Shown piece by piece: positions 1 through 7,405 of a DNA stretch of 24,312 nucleotides. Position 1 is the first letter of the stretch; every line of letters begins with the position of its first letter. Source of the DNA: a virus. Position numbers and translations under genes: made by a program. The DNA is taken from positions 1 to 24,312 of the IMG/VR virus record IMGVR_UViG_3300030390_001407; one strand, given 5' to 3'. A model generated the notes under the pieces. That model made no database searches and had not been told where the DNA came from. It was given only the letters and a program-made list of their open reading frames with translations.

Positions 1-1
1 A

Positions 2-919
2 GCTCAATTAAAAGATTTTATTGATAGCGGTAGTTTTAGTCTTACAACAACTGGATCCTCTGGCGCTTCAACTCTTGTTAATGGTGTGTTAAACATACCT
101 GTTTATACAGGTGGAAGTGGCGGTGTTATTTCTTTGAACAGCTTAACTGGAGCGGTTAATATTGTTTCTGGCCCTGGACTTAGTGTAACTCTTATAGGAA
201 ATGATATTAATATTGGTTTCTCCACTCTTCCTGTAACAAGCTTAACTACAAATGGTACTAGTGGCGCTTCAACGCTTGCATTTCAAGCATTAAATATCCC
301 TGAATATCGAGGCGCTATAACTCTTGTTACTAGTGGATCGGGTGCAGCTACTCTTGTTGGTGATACTTTAACAATACCTAATACTCCATTAACTTTAACA
401 ACAAACGGTACGGCTGGAGCTGCTACTTTAGTAGGAACAACTTTAAATATTCCTTTGTATGAAGAAGGACTTACTGTTTCTACTGGACTAACTTCTGGCC
501 CAGCAACTTTGGTAGGAGGTACGCTTAGTATCCCCAATTATGGCAGTAATGCAGGTAGTCCTTTAATTGCTGTTTTTAATTTAAGTGTTACGGCTGGTGT
601 TTTAACTGGCAGCGCTTTTGTAAATAATTTTGGAGGAACATGGACTTTTTCAAAAAACGGCACTGGAGATTATGGAGCTGTAAATTCATCTGCTGGTTTA
701 GTGGCAGGATATGTAATGTGTATTGTAGATAATCCAAACGTTACAGCTGCTCCAAGTGGAGCTGGATCTGGAAGCTATCCAGAAAGCACAGTTGCTGAAA
801 GAAAATCTAGTACTGAAATAAGAATACAAAATTTTGACCTTTCAGGCACTGGTGTTGGTACTGCAAAAGATTTTGCAGGATCAACGGTGTGGGTTGAGGT
901 TAGAAGTTACCCAATATAA
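2..919 (+). CDS. Tail fibre / receptor-binding protein, C-terminal part (5' end outside window)
   Basis: The reading frame is open from base 2, so this is the 3' part of a longer gene; the GTG at base 86 is internal. The visible protein is about 305 residues. Its first 180 residues are built from five degenerate 22-residue units of the pattern L-T-T-x-G-x-S-G-A-x-T-L-V-x-x-x-L-N-I-P-x-Y, plus a variant GPGLSV/GNDINIG segment. Such glycine/threonine-rich beta repeats are common in the shafts of phage tail fibres, particularly marine Bacteroidota phages. The last ~120 residues are non-repetitive, contain one Cys, end in VEVRSYPI and look like a compact beta-rich tip, presumably the host-binding head. 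No enzymatic motif is visible. The gene ends 2 bp before the next one, so they are probably co-transcribed. The fibre role is inferred from repeat architecture and from its place ahead of the terminase genes, as T7 gp17 precedes gp18/19. Confidence 0.75.
   Translation, partial: AQLKDFIDSGSFSLTTTGSSGASTLVNGVLNIPVYTGGSGGVISLNSLTGAVNIVSGPGLSVTLIGNDINIGFSTLPVTSLTTNGTSGASTLAFQALNIPEYRGAITLVTSGSGAATLVGDTLTIPNTPLTLTTNGTAGAATLVGTTLNIPLYEEGLTVSTGLTSGPATLVGGTLSIPNYGSNAGSPLIAVFNLSVTAGVLTGSAFVNNFGGTWTFSKNGTGDYGAVNSSAGLVAGYVMCIVDNPNVTAAPSGAGSGSYPESTVAERKSSTEIRIQNFDLSGTGVGTAKDFAGSTVWVEVRSYPI
41..541 (+). repeat. Five degenerate 66-bp (22-aa) repeats in the fibre gene
   Basis: Units lie at about 41-106, 242-307, 323-382, 395-460 and 476-541. 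Four are 66 bp in register and the third is about two codons shorter. Spacing is irregular: a 135-bp spacer follows unit 1, while later spacers are 12-15 bp. Protein identity is concentrated at G-x-S-G-A-x-T-L and L-N-I-P-x-Y. DNA identity is lower, so the units have diverged under protein-level selection. Confidence 0.8.
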
Positions 920-921
920 AA

Positions 922-1140
922 ATGGATATAAGAAAAATTTCTATAGGAGCTGATTACAAATCTAATGCCATGCATTATATTGTTGGTCAAAATGTTCTAG
1001 GAGGATCTTATTTTATAAAACACATTATTTACGATAAAGATTCGTATAAAATATGGATAATAAAAGGAGATGAGGTTGTGCTTTGGAAAGAGTTTAGAAC
1101 TACATTGCCTATATCTTTAGAATACAATATTAATTTTTAA
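922..1140 (+). CDS. Conserved small protein of unknown function
   Basis: This 72-residue protein starts MDIRKISIGADYK and has alternating hydrophobic/charged stretches with two tryptophans, suggesting a small beta-rich fold. There is no signal peptide, membrane segment or recognised catalytic motif. It follows the fibre gene by 2 bp and precedes the next small gene by 1 bp, so it is almost certainly on the same transcript. The ATG at 922 is preceded by an A-rich leader and no Shine-Dalgarno sequence. I recall similar short proteins beside tail fibres in marine phages, but no function is known to me. A fibre chaperone or attachment factor is possible from position only. Confidence 0.6.
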   Translation: MDIRKISIGADYKSNAMHYIVGQNVLGGSYFIKHIIYDKDSYKIWIIKGDEVVLWKEFRTTLPISLEYNINF

Positions 1141-1141
1141 T

Positions 1142-1267
1142 ATGAAAAATACAATACAAAAAGATTGGAAAGATATAATTTGGGAACGAATGTCAAAAGA
1201 AGACAGGGAAAAAGAAAATGTATTTCACCATAAACCAATAGAAAGAACTAAAAATAGTTCAATATAA
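1142..1267 (+). CDS. Very small hypothetical protein (41 aa)
   Basis: An ATG at 1142, one base after the previous TAA, opens a 41-codon frame ending TAA at 1265-1267. The peptide starts MKNTIQKDWKDIIWERMSK, is strongly charged (many Lys, Glu, Asp), has two Trp and is probably helical. It fills an otherwise empty 142-bp gap in a genome with almost no gaps, and the tight coupling to the upstream stop favours a real gene. No function can be proposed. The alternative is that this is a leader region without coding role. Confidence 0.45.
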   Translation: MKNTIQKDWKDIIWERMSKEDREKENVFHHKPIERTKNSSI

Positions 1268-1282
1268 ATTAAATTTAATTTA

Positions 1283-1846
1283 ATGCAATCTCCCTATAGT
1301 TTTATTGTTACCCCTAAAAGGGGTAGACGATATGATAATGTAAAAAAATACGGAAACAAAAATTTTATTACAAGCTCTTCTGAAGAAGATCACAGCTCTT
1401 CTAATCGATTTGGAATAGTTGTTTCTACTCCCATTAATTATAACGGCCCAATAAAAAAAGGCGATACTCTTTTGGTTCATCATAATGTTTTTAAATTTTA
1501 TAACGACATGTATGGTAACAGAAAAAGCGGTAAAAGTTTTTTTAAAGATGATTTGTTTCTTGTAGATCCAGATCAATTTTATATGTACAAAAACAAAAAC
1601 GGATGGATGGGTTATGATAAGTATTGTTTTATTAAACCTTTAGAGTCCCAAGATAGTTATCTTAAAAAAAATTCTAAATACGAACCATTAACTGGAACAG
1701 TAAAATACATAAATCAAGATTTATTAAACAAGGGGGTGAAGGTTGGAGATGTTGTTTTATATCAACCTGATTCTGAATATGAGTTTCGTGTTGATGACGA
1801 ATTACTTTACAGGATGTTTACTAATAACATTACAGTTGTTTTATGA
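1283..1846 (+). CDS. GroES-like (co-chaperonin fold) protein
   Basis: A 187-residue protein. Residues ~44-70 (GIVVSTPINYNG then PIKKGDTLLVHHNVF) and the last ~52 residues (LTGTVKYI, VKVGDVVLYQP, VDDELLYRMF, NITVVL) both follow the GroES pattern: G-x-V beta strand, then V/I-K-x-G-D-x-V-L, then a final strand ending in V-L. This suggests one or two GroES-type beta barrels. Phage co-chaperonins such as T4 gp31 replace or modify host GroES so that GroEL can fold the capsid protein. A clear mobile loop with a hydrophobic GroEL-binding tripeptide is not obvious, so chaperonin binding is unproven. The stop overlaps the next start by 4 bp (ATGA at 1843-1846), which indicates translational coupling with the oxygenase. 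A 6-bp inverted repeat (1309-1325) lies just after the start codon. Confidence 0.5.
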   Translation: MQSPYSFIVTPKRGRRYDNVKKYGNKNFITSSSEEDHSSSNRFGIVVSTPINYNGPIKKGDTLLVHHNVFKFYNDMYGNRKSGKSFFKDDLFLVDPDQFYMYKNKNGWMGYDKYCFIKPLESQDSYLKKNSKYEPLTGTVKYINQDLLNKGVKVGDVVLYQPDSEYEFRVDDELLYRMFTNNITVVL

Positions 1847-2415
1847 TTTATATCGAAGATAATTTTTTAAGTTTAGATGATTTTGAAGATGTCAATAACG
1901 GTATAGATAGTTGTAAATTTAATTCAGTAGATGTGGGTGATTCTTTTTTTTATGTTCAAGAATCAAATGAAAAAATTAATAATTATGTAATAAATAAATT
2001 AGAAAAATTTGAAGGAAGAAGATTAACAAAAATTTTATCTTTTTTTAGGGTAGCAACAGATAAACTTGATACTTCTTGGAGAATACATTCTGATTTAATT
2101 GTTAATGATCAAAAACCAGATAGAGCATTAGTTCTTTATCTTTCTCCTAAAAAAAGAATTGACACTCATGGAACTGCTTTTTGGGATCATGTTTATTATG
2201 GAAAAAAACTTTTTAATAATTGCACTAATGAAGAGTATGATAATTTAATAAAAGTAGATTCAAATAATTTAGACAAATGGAGTTTAAGAACAGTTGTTGA
2301 CTATGAGCCAAACAGATTAGTTTCTTATCCAGCAAATTATTTTCATAGTAAATATCCTAATGAGGGTTGGAAAGAAGGAAGAAAAGTTTTTGTAATGTTT
2401 TATAAATTTAATTAA
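1843..2415 (+). CDS. 2-oxoglutarate/Fe(II)-dependent oxygenase, prolyl-4-hydroxylase-like
   Basis: A 190-residue protein with the double-stranded beta-helix oxygenase signature. His82-x-Asp84 (in RIHSDLI) and distal His168 (in NYFHSKYP) would bind iron. Arg180 (in GRKVFVMFY), 12 residues after His168, would bind 2-oxoglutarate. The segment DRALVLYLSP after the HxD and a THGTAFWDH stretch also match phage P4H-like proteins. These enzymes hydroxylate protein or nucleic-acid substrates with O2 and 2-oxoglutarate; the target here is unknown. Its start is fused to the stop of the GroES-like gene through ATGA, and the candidate small terminase follows by 1 bp. Residue spacing gives good confidence in the superfamily and none in the substrate. 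Confidence 0.75.
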   Translation: MIYIEDNFLSLDDFEDVNNGIDSCKFNSVDVGDSFFYVQESNEKINNYVINKLEKFEGRRLTKILSFFRVATDKLDTSWRIHSDLIVNDQKPDRALVLYLSPKKRIDTHGTAFWDHVYYGKKLFNNCTNEEYDNLIKVDSNNLDKWSLRTVVDYEPNRLVSYPANYFHSKYPNEGWKEGRKVFVMFYKFN

Positions 2416-2416
2416 A

Positions 2417-2692
2417 ATGGATGTAAATAAAATTAAACTTCAAATTATAAAAGCAGGCGAAAAAGCCGTTCAACAGTTAATTAAAGTTGCTGAAGAACAC
2501 ATTATAAAATATGGAGAAGATGATGAGCTGGCTGCTGACAAGCTAAAAAATGCTGCGGCAACTAAAAAATTAGCTATATTTGATGCTTTTGAGATATTAA
2601 AAAGAATTCAAGAGGAAAAGGATGAAATAGAAGGAATTGACAATAAAACAAATAACTCACCAAAAGGATTTGCTGAATCAAGATCAAAATAA
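2417..2692 (+). CDS. Small helical protein, candidate terminase small subunit
   Basis: A 91-residue, Lys/Glu/Ala-rich protein that is almost entirely helical in composition up to residue ~75 (KAGEKAVQQLIKVAEEHI, then DAFEILKRIQEEKDEIEG) with a polar tail. It sits directly upstream of, and overlaps, the large terminase, the usual place of the DNA-recognition small subunit (T7 gp18, for example, is a similarly short helical protein). I see no explicit helix-turn-helix. The assignment is positional; a small scaffold or assembly factor is the alternative. The ATG at 2417 follows the previous stop by 1 bp. Confidence 0.45.
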   Translation: MDVNKIKLQIIKAGEKAVQQLIKVAEEHIIKYGEDDELAADKLKNAAATKKLAIFDAFEILKRIQEEKDEIEGIDNKTNNSPKGFAESRSK

Positions 2693-4916
2693 TTTATACA
2701 TTAAAATTTTAAATCTAATTCCTAACAATGTTTTAGCTACTAAAAATAAAGCTAAATCTTGGAGTTATGGTTACAATGAAAAATACGATGTTGTTGTTAT
2801 TTCTAAATCTGGAAAAATAGGAGAAATTATTTCTATTCAAGGATTAAGAATAGCTTTACCTAAATTAGAAAAAAACATTTATGTAAAAAGTAAAGTTTCT
2901 TCTGAGCAATATTGGAAGGCTCAAGAAATACCAAAACCTTTAAGTAAAATAAAATCTATTTTTCAATGGCACAATACTTCTTCTAGCTTTAAAAATCAAT
3001 GGGTTGATTATATAGAGGAACAATTTGATTACAGAGAAAAAGGTTATTGGTTTAAAAACAATGGAGTTCCAACATATATAACTGGTTCTCACTGGATGTA
3101 TATTCAGCATACAAAAATAGATGTAGGACTTCCTGATTTTAGGGAAGCAAACAGAATATTTTATATTCACTGGGAAGCTTGCAAAGCAGATAAAAGATCT
3201 TTTGGTAATGATTATTTAAAAATTAGACGATCTGGGTTTTCCTACATGGGAAGTGAAGAGTGCGCTAATATTGGTACAATAACTAAAGATGCTAGAATAG
3301 GAATCCTTTCTAAAACAGGAGCTGATGCTAAAAAAATGTTTACCGATAAGGTAGTTCCTATATCTAACAATTACCCTTTTTTCTTTAAACCCATACAGGA
3401 TGGTATGGATAAGCCAAAAACAGAGTTAGCTTATAGAGTTCCTGCTTCTAAAATTACTAAAAAAAACATGTATGAGGAAGATGTTGATGAGGTTGAGGGT
3501 TTAGATACAACTATTGATTGGAAAAACACAGGAGATAACAGCTATGATGGTGAAAAATTAAAATTGTTAATTCATGATGAAAGTGGAAAATGGGAAAAAC
3601 CTAATAGTATTATTAAAAACTGGGGTATTACTAAAACGTGTTTGCGATTAGGTAGTAAAATTATTGGTAAGTGTATGATGGGATCAACATCAAATGCTTT
3701 AGATAAAGGTGGTGCTAACTTTAAAAAACTTTATTACGATTCTGACGTTACTAAACGCAACTCAAATGGTCAAACTAAAAGTGGGTTATATTCACTTTTT
3801 ATTCCTATGGAATGGAACATGGAAGGTTTTATTGATAGGTATGGAATGCCTGTTTTTGATACTCCTGAAAAACCCATAATGGGGATAGATGGTGAAATGA
3901 TAAGACAAGGCGCTATTGAGTATTGGCAAAATGAAGTAGATTCTTTGTCTGGTGATCCAGATGCGTTAAATGAATTTTATAGGCAATTTCCCAGAACAGA
4001 GTCTCATGCGTTTAGAGATGAAAGTAAACAGTCTTTATTTAATCTTACTAAAATATATCAGCAAATAGATTATAATGATTCCTTAATGATAAAGCAACAC
4101 ATGACTCAAGGTTCTTTTTCTTGGCATAATGGTGTGAAAGACACAAAGGTTATTTGGACACCTGATAAAAGAGGTAGATTTTTTGTAACTTGGATACCTG
4201 AAAAGTCATTAAGAAATCATGTTGTTGTAAAAAATGGAAAAAAATATCCTGGCAACGAACATATTGGATCTTTTGGTTGTGATTCATATGACATTTCGGG
4301 TGTTGTTGTCGGTAAAGGATCTAATGGTTCTTTACATGGAATGACTAAGTTTAATATGGATACAGCTCCTAGCAATGAATTTTTTTTAGAATATATTGCT
4401 AGACCACAAACGGCAGAGATATTTTTTGAAGAAGTTTTAATGGCTTGTATATTTTATGGAATGCCTATTTTATGTGAAAACAATAAACCAAGATTGTTGT
4501 ATCATTTTAAAAACAGGGGTTATAGAGCTTTTAGTATAAATAGACCAGACAAAACATTTAATAAGCTTTCTAAAACAGAAAGAGAGTTAGGTGGAATACC
4601 TAATTCTAGTGAGGATGTAAAACAGTCTCATGCCTCTGCTATAGAGTCTTATATAGAAAAACACATTGGTTTAGATTTAGCAAACAACTATAGAGATCCT
4701 GATGACATGGGAATAATGTATTTTCAAAAAACATTAGAAGATTGGGCGAGGTTTGATATAAATAATAGAACAAAATTTGATGCCTCTATTAGTTCGGGTT
4801 TGGCTATAATGGCTAATCAAAAACACCTTTATACGCCAGCTAAAGAAAAATCCAAAATAAGCATTAACTTTGCTAGATATAATAATAAAAATTCTATTAG
4901 CCAATTACTTAAATAA
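2637..4916 (+). CDS. terL: Terminase large subunit (packaging ATPase/nuclease)
   Basis: A 759-residue protein with the two-domain motor plan. ATPase: an Arg-rich Walker A-like segment R197-R-S-G-F-S-Y, the variant seen in crAss-like and related phages; Walker B LLIHDES with Asp314 and catalytic Glu315; coupling motif G349-S-T-S-N353. RNase H-like nuclease: GCDSYD with metal-ligand candidate Asp549, Glu614 in LCENN, and a late acidic pair Glu659-Asp660. It drives DNA into the prohead through the portal and cuts the concatemer. The start is unusual. There is no in-frame ATG near the N-terminus; the frame opens after a TAG at 2628, and the plausible starts are TTG at 2637 or TTG at 2670, both inside the preceding gene. 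The conserved region (IPNNV, NKAKSWSYGYNEKYD) begins by about residue 28, so the N-terminus must lie here. The stop abuts the portal ATG. Confidence 0.92.
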   Translation: MTIKQITHQKDLLNQDQNNLYIKILNLIPNNVLATKNKAKSWSYGYNEKYDVVVISKSGKIGEIISIQGLRIALPKLEKNIYVKSKVSSEQYWKAQEIPKPLSKIKSIFQWHNTSSSFKNQWVDYIEEQFDYREKGYWFKNNGVPTYITGSHWMYIQHTKIDVGLPDFREANRIFYIHWEACKADKRSFGNDYLKIRRSGFSYMGSEECANIGTITKDARIGILSKTGADAKKMFTDKVVPISNNYPFFFKPIQDGMDKPKTELAYRVPASKITKKNMYEEDVDEVEGLDTTIDWKNTGDNSYDGEKLKLLIHDESGKWEKPNSIIKNWGITKTCLRLGSKIIGKCMMGSTSNALDKGGANFKKLYYDSDVTKRNSNGQTKSGLYSLFIPMEWNMEGFIDRYGMPVFDTPEKPIMGIDGEMIRQGAIEYWQNEVDSLSGDPDALNEFYRQFPRTESHAFRDESKQSLFNLTKIYQQIDYNDSLMIKQHMTQGSFSWHNGVKDTKVIWTPDKRGRFFVTWIPEKSLRNHVVVKNGKKYPGNEHIGSFGCDSYDISGVVVGKGSNGSLHGMTKFNMDTAPSNEFFLEYIARPQTAEIFFEEVLMACIFYGMPILCENNKPRLLYHFKNRGYRAFSINRPDKTFNKLSKTERELGGIPNSSEDVKQSHASAIESYIEKHIGLDLANNYRDPDDMGIMYFQKTLEDWARFDINNRTKFDASISSGLAIMANQKHLYTPAKEKSKISINFARYNNKNSISQLLK

Positions 4917-7352
4917 ATGAAAGACGTAAAAATACAAGTTAACTCAGCTGCCTTTCCAGATCAATTTGCTTCTGATTCAGTAAAAGACACTATGGAGTAT
5001 GGGTTGCAAATAGGACAGGCAATACAATACGAATGGTTTAGAAGAGATGGAGGATCTTGTAGATTCTATTCTCAATGGGCAGAATTTAATAGATTAAGAC
5101 TCTATGCTCGCGGAAAACAATCTATTGCAAAATATAAAAATGAAATTTCTGTTGATGGCGATTTGTCTTATTTAAATTTAGACTGGACACCAGTTCCTAT
5201 TATTCCTAAATTTGTAGACATTGTTGTTAACGGTATGAACGATAGACTTTTTAAAATAAAGGCTACTGCACAAGATGCTATGTCTGCTGAAAAAAGAAAT
5301 CAGTTTCAAGAAATGATTGAAAGCGATATGATTGCAAAACCGTTGTTGCAACAGATAAACACTGACTTTGGTGTTGATGCTTTTCAAACAAAGGAAGATG
5401 ATTTACCTGAAAATGATCAGGAGCTAGAGCTTTTTATGCAGATGAATTACAAGCCAGCTATTGAAATAGCTGAAGAAACTGCTATTGATACTATATTGTC
5501 TACTAATCACTACAACGAAAGCAGAAAAAGAATTGATTTTGATATTACTACTTTAGGAATTGGTATTGGTAAACATATGTTTCTCCCTGGAGATGGTGTG
5601 AAGGTTGAGTATTGCGATCCAGCAAACGTTGTTTATAGCTATACTGAAGATCCTTATTTTAAAGACACTTTTTATTGGGGTGAAATAAAAACAATTCCAA
5701 TAACAGAGCTTATAAAAATTGATCCTACATTAACAAATGAGGATTTAAGTGAAATTTCTAAATATAGCCAATCATGGTATAATTATTATGATGGTGCAGC
5801 GGCATACAATAACAGTATGTTTTCTAAAGATACCGCTACTTTACTTTATTTTAATTATAAGACCACTCATTCTTTTGTTTACAAGAAAAAGAAAATGTCT
5901 GACGGAACCTTTAAAGTGGTTCAGAAAGACGATCAGTTTAATCCGCCACAGGAAATGATGGATGAGGGAGAGTTTGAAAAAGTTACTAAAAGAATTGATG
6001 TTTGGTATGACGGTGTAATGGTTATGGGTACTAATATTATGCTTCAATGGAAGCTAGGAGAAAACATGGTAAGACCAAAATCTGCTAGTCAATATGCATA
6101 CTCTAACTATGTGGCTTGTGCGCCTAAGATGTACAAGGGATCTCTTGAGTCTTTGGTTCAGAGAATGATTCCATTTGCAGATTTAATTCAAATGACTCAT
6201 TTAAAAATACAGCAAGTTGTTTCTCGTGTTGTACCTGATGGTGTTTTTATAGATGCAGACGGATTAAACGAGGTTGATCTTGGAACAGGTAACGCGTATA
6301 ATCCAGAAGATGCTTTAAGGCTATACTTTCAAACAGGTAGTGTTATTGGTAGAAGTTACACTGGAGATGGAGAATATAATAACGCAAGAGTTCCTATTCA
6401 GCAATTAACATCAAATAGCGGTGCTAGCAAGATGCAAATGCTTATTGCTAACTACAATCATTATTTAGATATGATAAGGTCTGTAACAGGCTTAAATGAA
6501 GCCAGAGATGGTTCTATGCCTGATCCTAATTCTTTAGTAGGTGTTCAGAAATTAGCCGCCTTAAATTCTAACGTAGCAACCAGACACATTTTAAATGCTA
6601 GTTTATACATTACAAAAACTTTAGCTGAATGCTTGTCAATTAGAACAGCAGATGTTTTAGAGTACGCAGAATTTAAAGATGAATTTGCTATGCAGATTGG
6701 TAAGTATAACTTAGGAATACTTGAAGACATTAAAAATTTATATTTACATGACTTTGGTATTTTTGTAGAGATGGCTCCAGATGAAGAGGAGAAAGCTATG
6801 TTAGAGCAAAATATTCAAATGGCTCTATCTAAACAAGATATAAATCTTGAAGACGCTATTGACATCAGAGAGCTTGCTAATATAAAAATGGCAAATCAAT
6901 TGCTTAAAGTTAAGCGTAAAGTTAAACAAGAAGCAGAGCTGCAACAACAACAACAAGAACAACAAATGCAAGCTCAAATGCAGATGCAGGCTCAACAAGC
7001 TGCTTCTCAGTTAGTGCAACAAACAGCTCAAGCTGAAATGCAGACTAAAATAGCGGTAAAAGAAGCGGAGACATCTTTTGATATTCAAAAACTACAAACA
7101 GAAGCTCAGTTAAAAGAACAACTAATGCAGGTTGAATTTGAAATGCAAATGCAATTAAAAGGCGCTGAACAAGAAAACATAATGTCTAGAGAAAGTAATA
7201 GAGAAAAAGCTAAAAAAGAAAGAATTAATCAACAATCAACAAACACCTCTAAAATAGCGGAGCAAAAGAAAAGAAATTTAACCTCAATAAACTTTGAATC
7301 TAATGAAGATAGTTTAGATGGGTTTGATTTTGCGGAATTTAATCCAAGATAA
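4917..7352 (+). CDS. Portal protein
   Basis: At 811 residues it is long compared with T7 gp8 (about 536) and near the size of P22 and crAss-like portals. Portal character is shown by its place between TerL and the scaffold/capsid genes, a Trp/Tyr-rich N-terminal wing region (W-F-R-R-D-G-G, WAEFNRLRLYARGKQSI, PIIPKFVDIVVNGM) and the central stem/clip helices around KGSLESLVQRMIPFADLIQM and RSVTGLNEARDGSMPDPNSL. From about residue 674 the chain becomes a Gln/Met-rich then Lys/Glu-rich coiled coil of ~110 residues, which could form an internal barrel as in P22. Twelve copies would form the vertex through which DNA is pumped and ejected. The ATG directly follows the TerL stop. Confidence 0.88.
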   Translation: MKDVKIQVNSAAFPDQFASDSVKDTMEYGLQIGQAIQYEWFRRDGGSCRFYSQWAEFNRLRLYARGKQSIAKYKNEISVDGDLSYLNLDWTPVPIIPKFVDIVVNGMNDRLFKIKATAQDAMSAEKRNQFQEMIESDMIAKPLLQQINTDFGVDAFQTKEDDLPENDQELELFMQMNYKPAIEIAEETAIDTILSTNHYNESRKRIDFDITTLGIGIGKHMFLPGDGVKVEYCDPANVVYSYTEDPYFKDTFYWGEIKTIPITELIKIDPTLTNEDLSEISKYSQSWYNYYDGAAAYNNSMFSKDTATLLYFNYKTTHSFVYKKKKMSDGTFKVVQKDDQFNPPQEMMDEGEFEKVTKRIDVWYDGVMVMGTNIMLQWKLGENMVRPKSASQYAYSNYVACAPKMYKGSLESLVQRMIPFADLIQMTHLKIQQVVSRVVPDGVFIDADGLNEVDLGTGNAYNPEDALRLYFQTGSVIGRSYTGDGEYNNARVPIQQLTSNSGASKMQMLIANYNHYLDMIRSVTGLNEARDGSMPDPNSLVGVQKLAALNSNVATRHILNASLYITKTLAECLSIRTADVLEYAEFKDEFAMQIGKYNLGILEDIKNLYLHDFGIFVEMAPDEEEKAMLEQNIQMALSKQDINLEDAIDIRELANIKMANQLLKVKRKVKQEAELQQQQQEQQMQAQMQMQAQQAASQLVQQTAQAEMQTKIAVKEAETSFDIQKLQTEAQLKEQLMQVEFEMQMQLKGAEQENIMSRESNREKAKKERINQQSTNTSKIAEQKKRNLTSINFESNEDSLDGFDFAEFNPR

Positions 7353-7381
7353 TAGGCTTAAATATATAATTAAATTAGTAC

Positions 7382-7389
7382 TAACTTTG
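7382..7389 (+). promoter_or_regulatory. Putative Bacteroidota-type -7 promoter element (TAACTTTG)
   Basis: In the 53-bp gap between portal and scaffold-like genes, TAACTTTG matches the TAnnTTTG consensus of the primary Bacteroidota sigma factor, 16 bp before the ATG at 7406. It is followed by TAAAAA, giving an 11-mer CTTTGTAAAAA shared with the element at 11263. No good -33 TTTG is visible at the expected distance. It would give the scaffold-like and capsid genes extra transcription. Confidence 0.5.
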
Positions 7390-7405
7390 TAAAAAATTAA
7401 ATCAA

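Noticed and set aside
86-88. GTG as the start of the fibre gene
   Set aside because: The frame is open to the window edge and the first repeat unit begins at base 41, upstream of this codon.
283-537. 84-codon - strand frame opposite the fibre repeats
   Set aside because: Its apparent repeat pattern (V-x-P-T-K-V-A-x-P) is simply the complement of the fibre repeats.
1309-1325. TACCCC-TAAAA-GGGGTA hairpin just after the GroES-like start codon
   Set aside because: Only 6 bp, no T tract, and it arises from ordinary Pro-Lys-Arg-Gly codons; recorded in the gene note but not supported as a regulatory element.
1280-1576. 98-codon - strand frame opposite the GroES-like gene
   Set aside because: Antisense to a better supported gene, with no start context and composition typical of reverse-complemented Lys/Asn codons.
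2637-2700. Programmed -1 frameshift joining the 91-aa protein to TerL
   Set aside because: The frames differ by +1/-2, not -1, and no slippery heptamer was found; an alternative TTG start is simpler.
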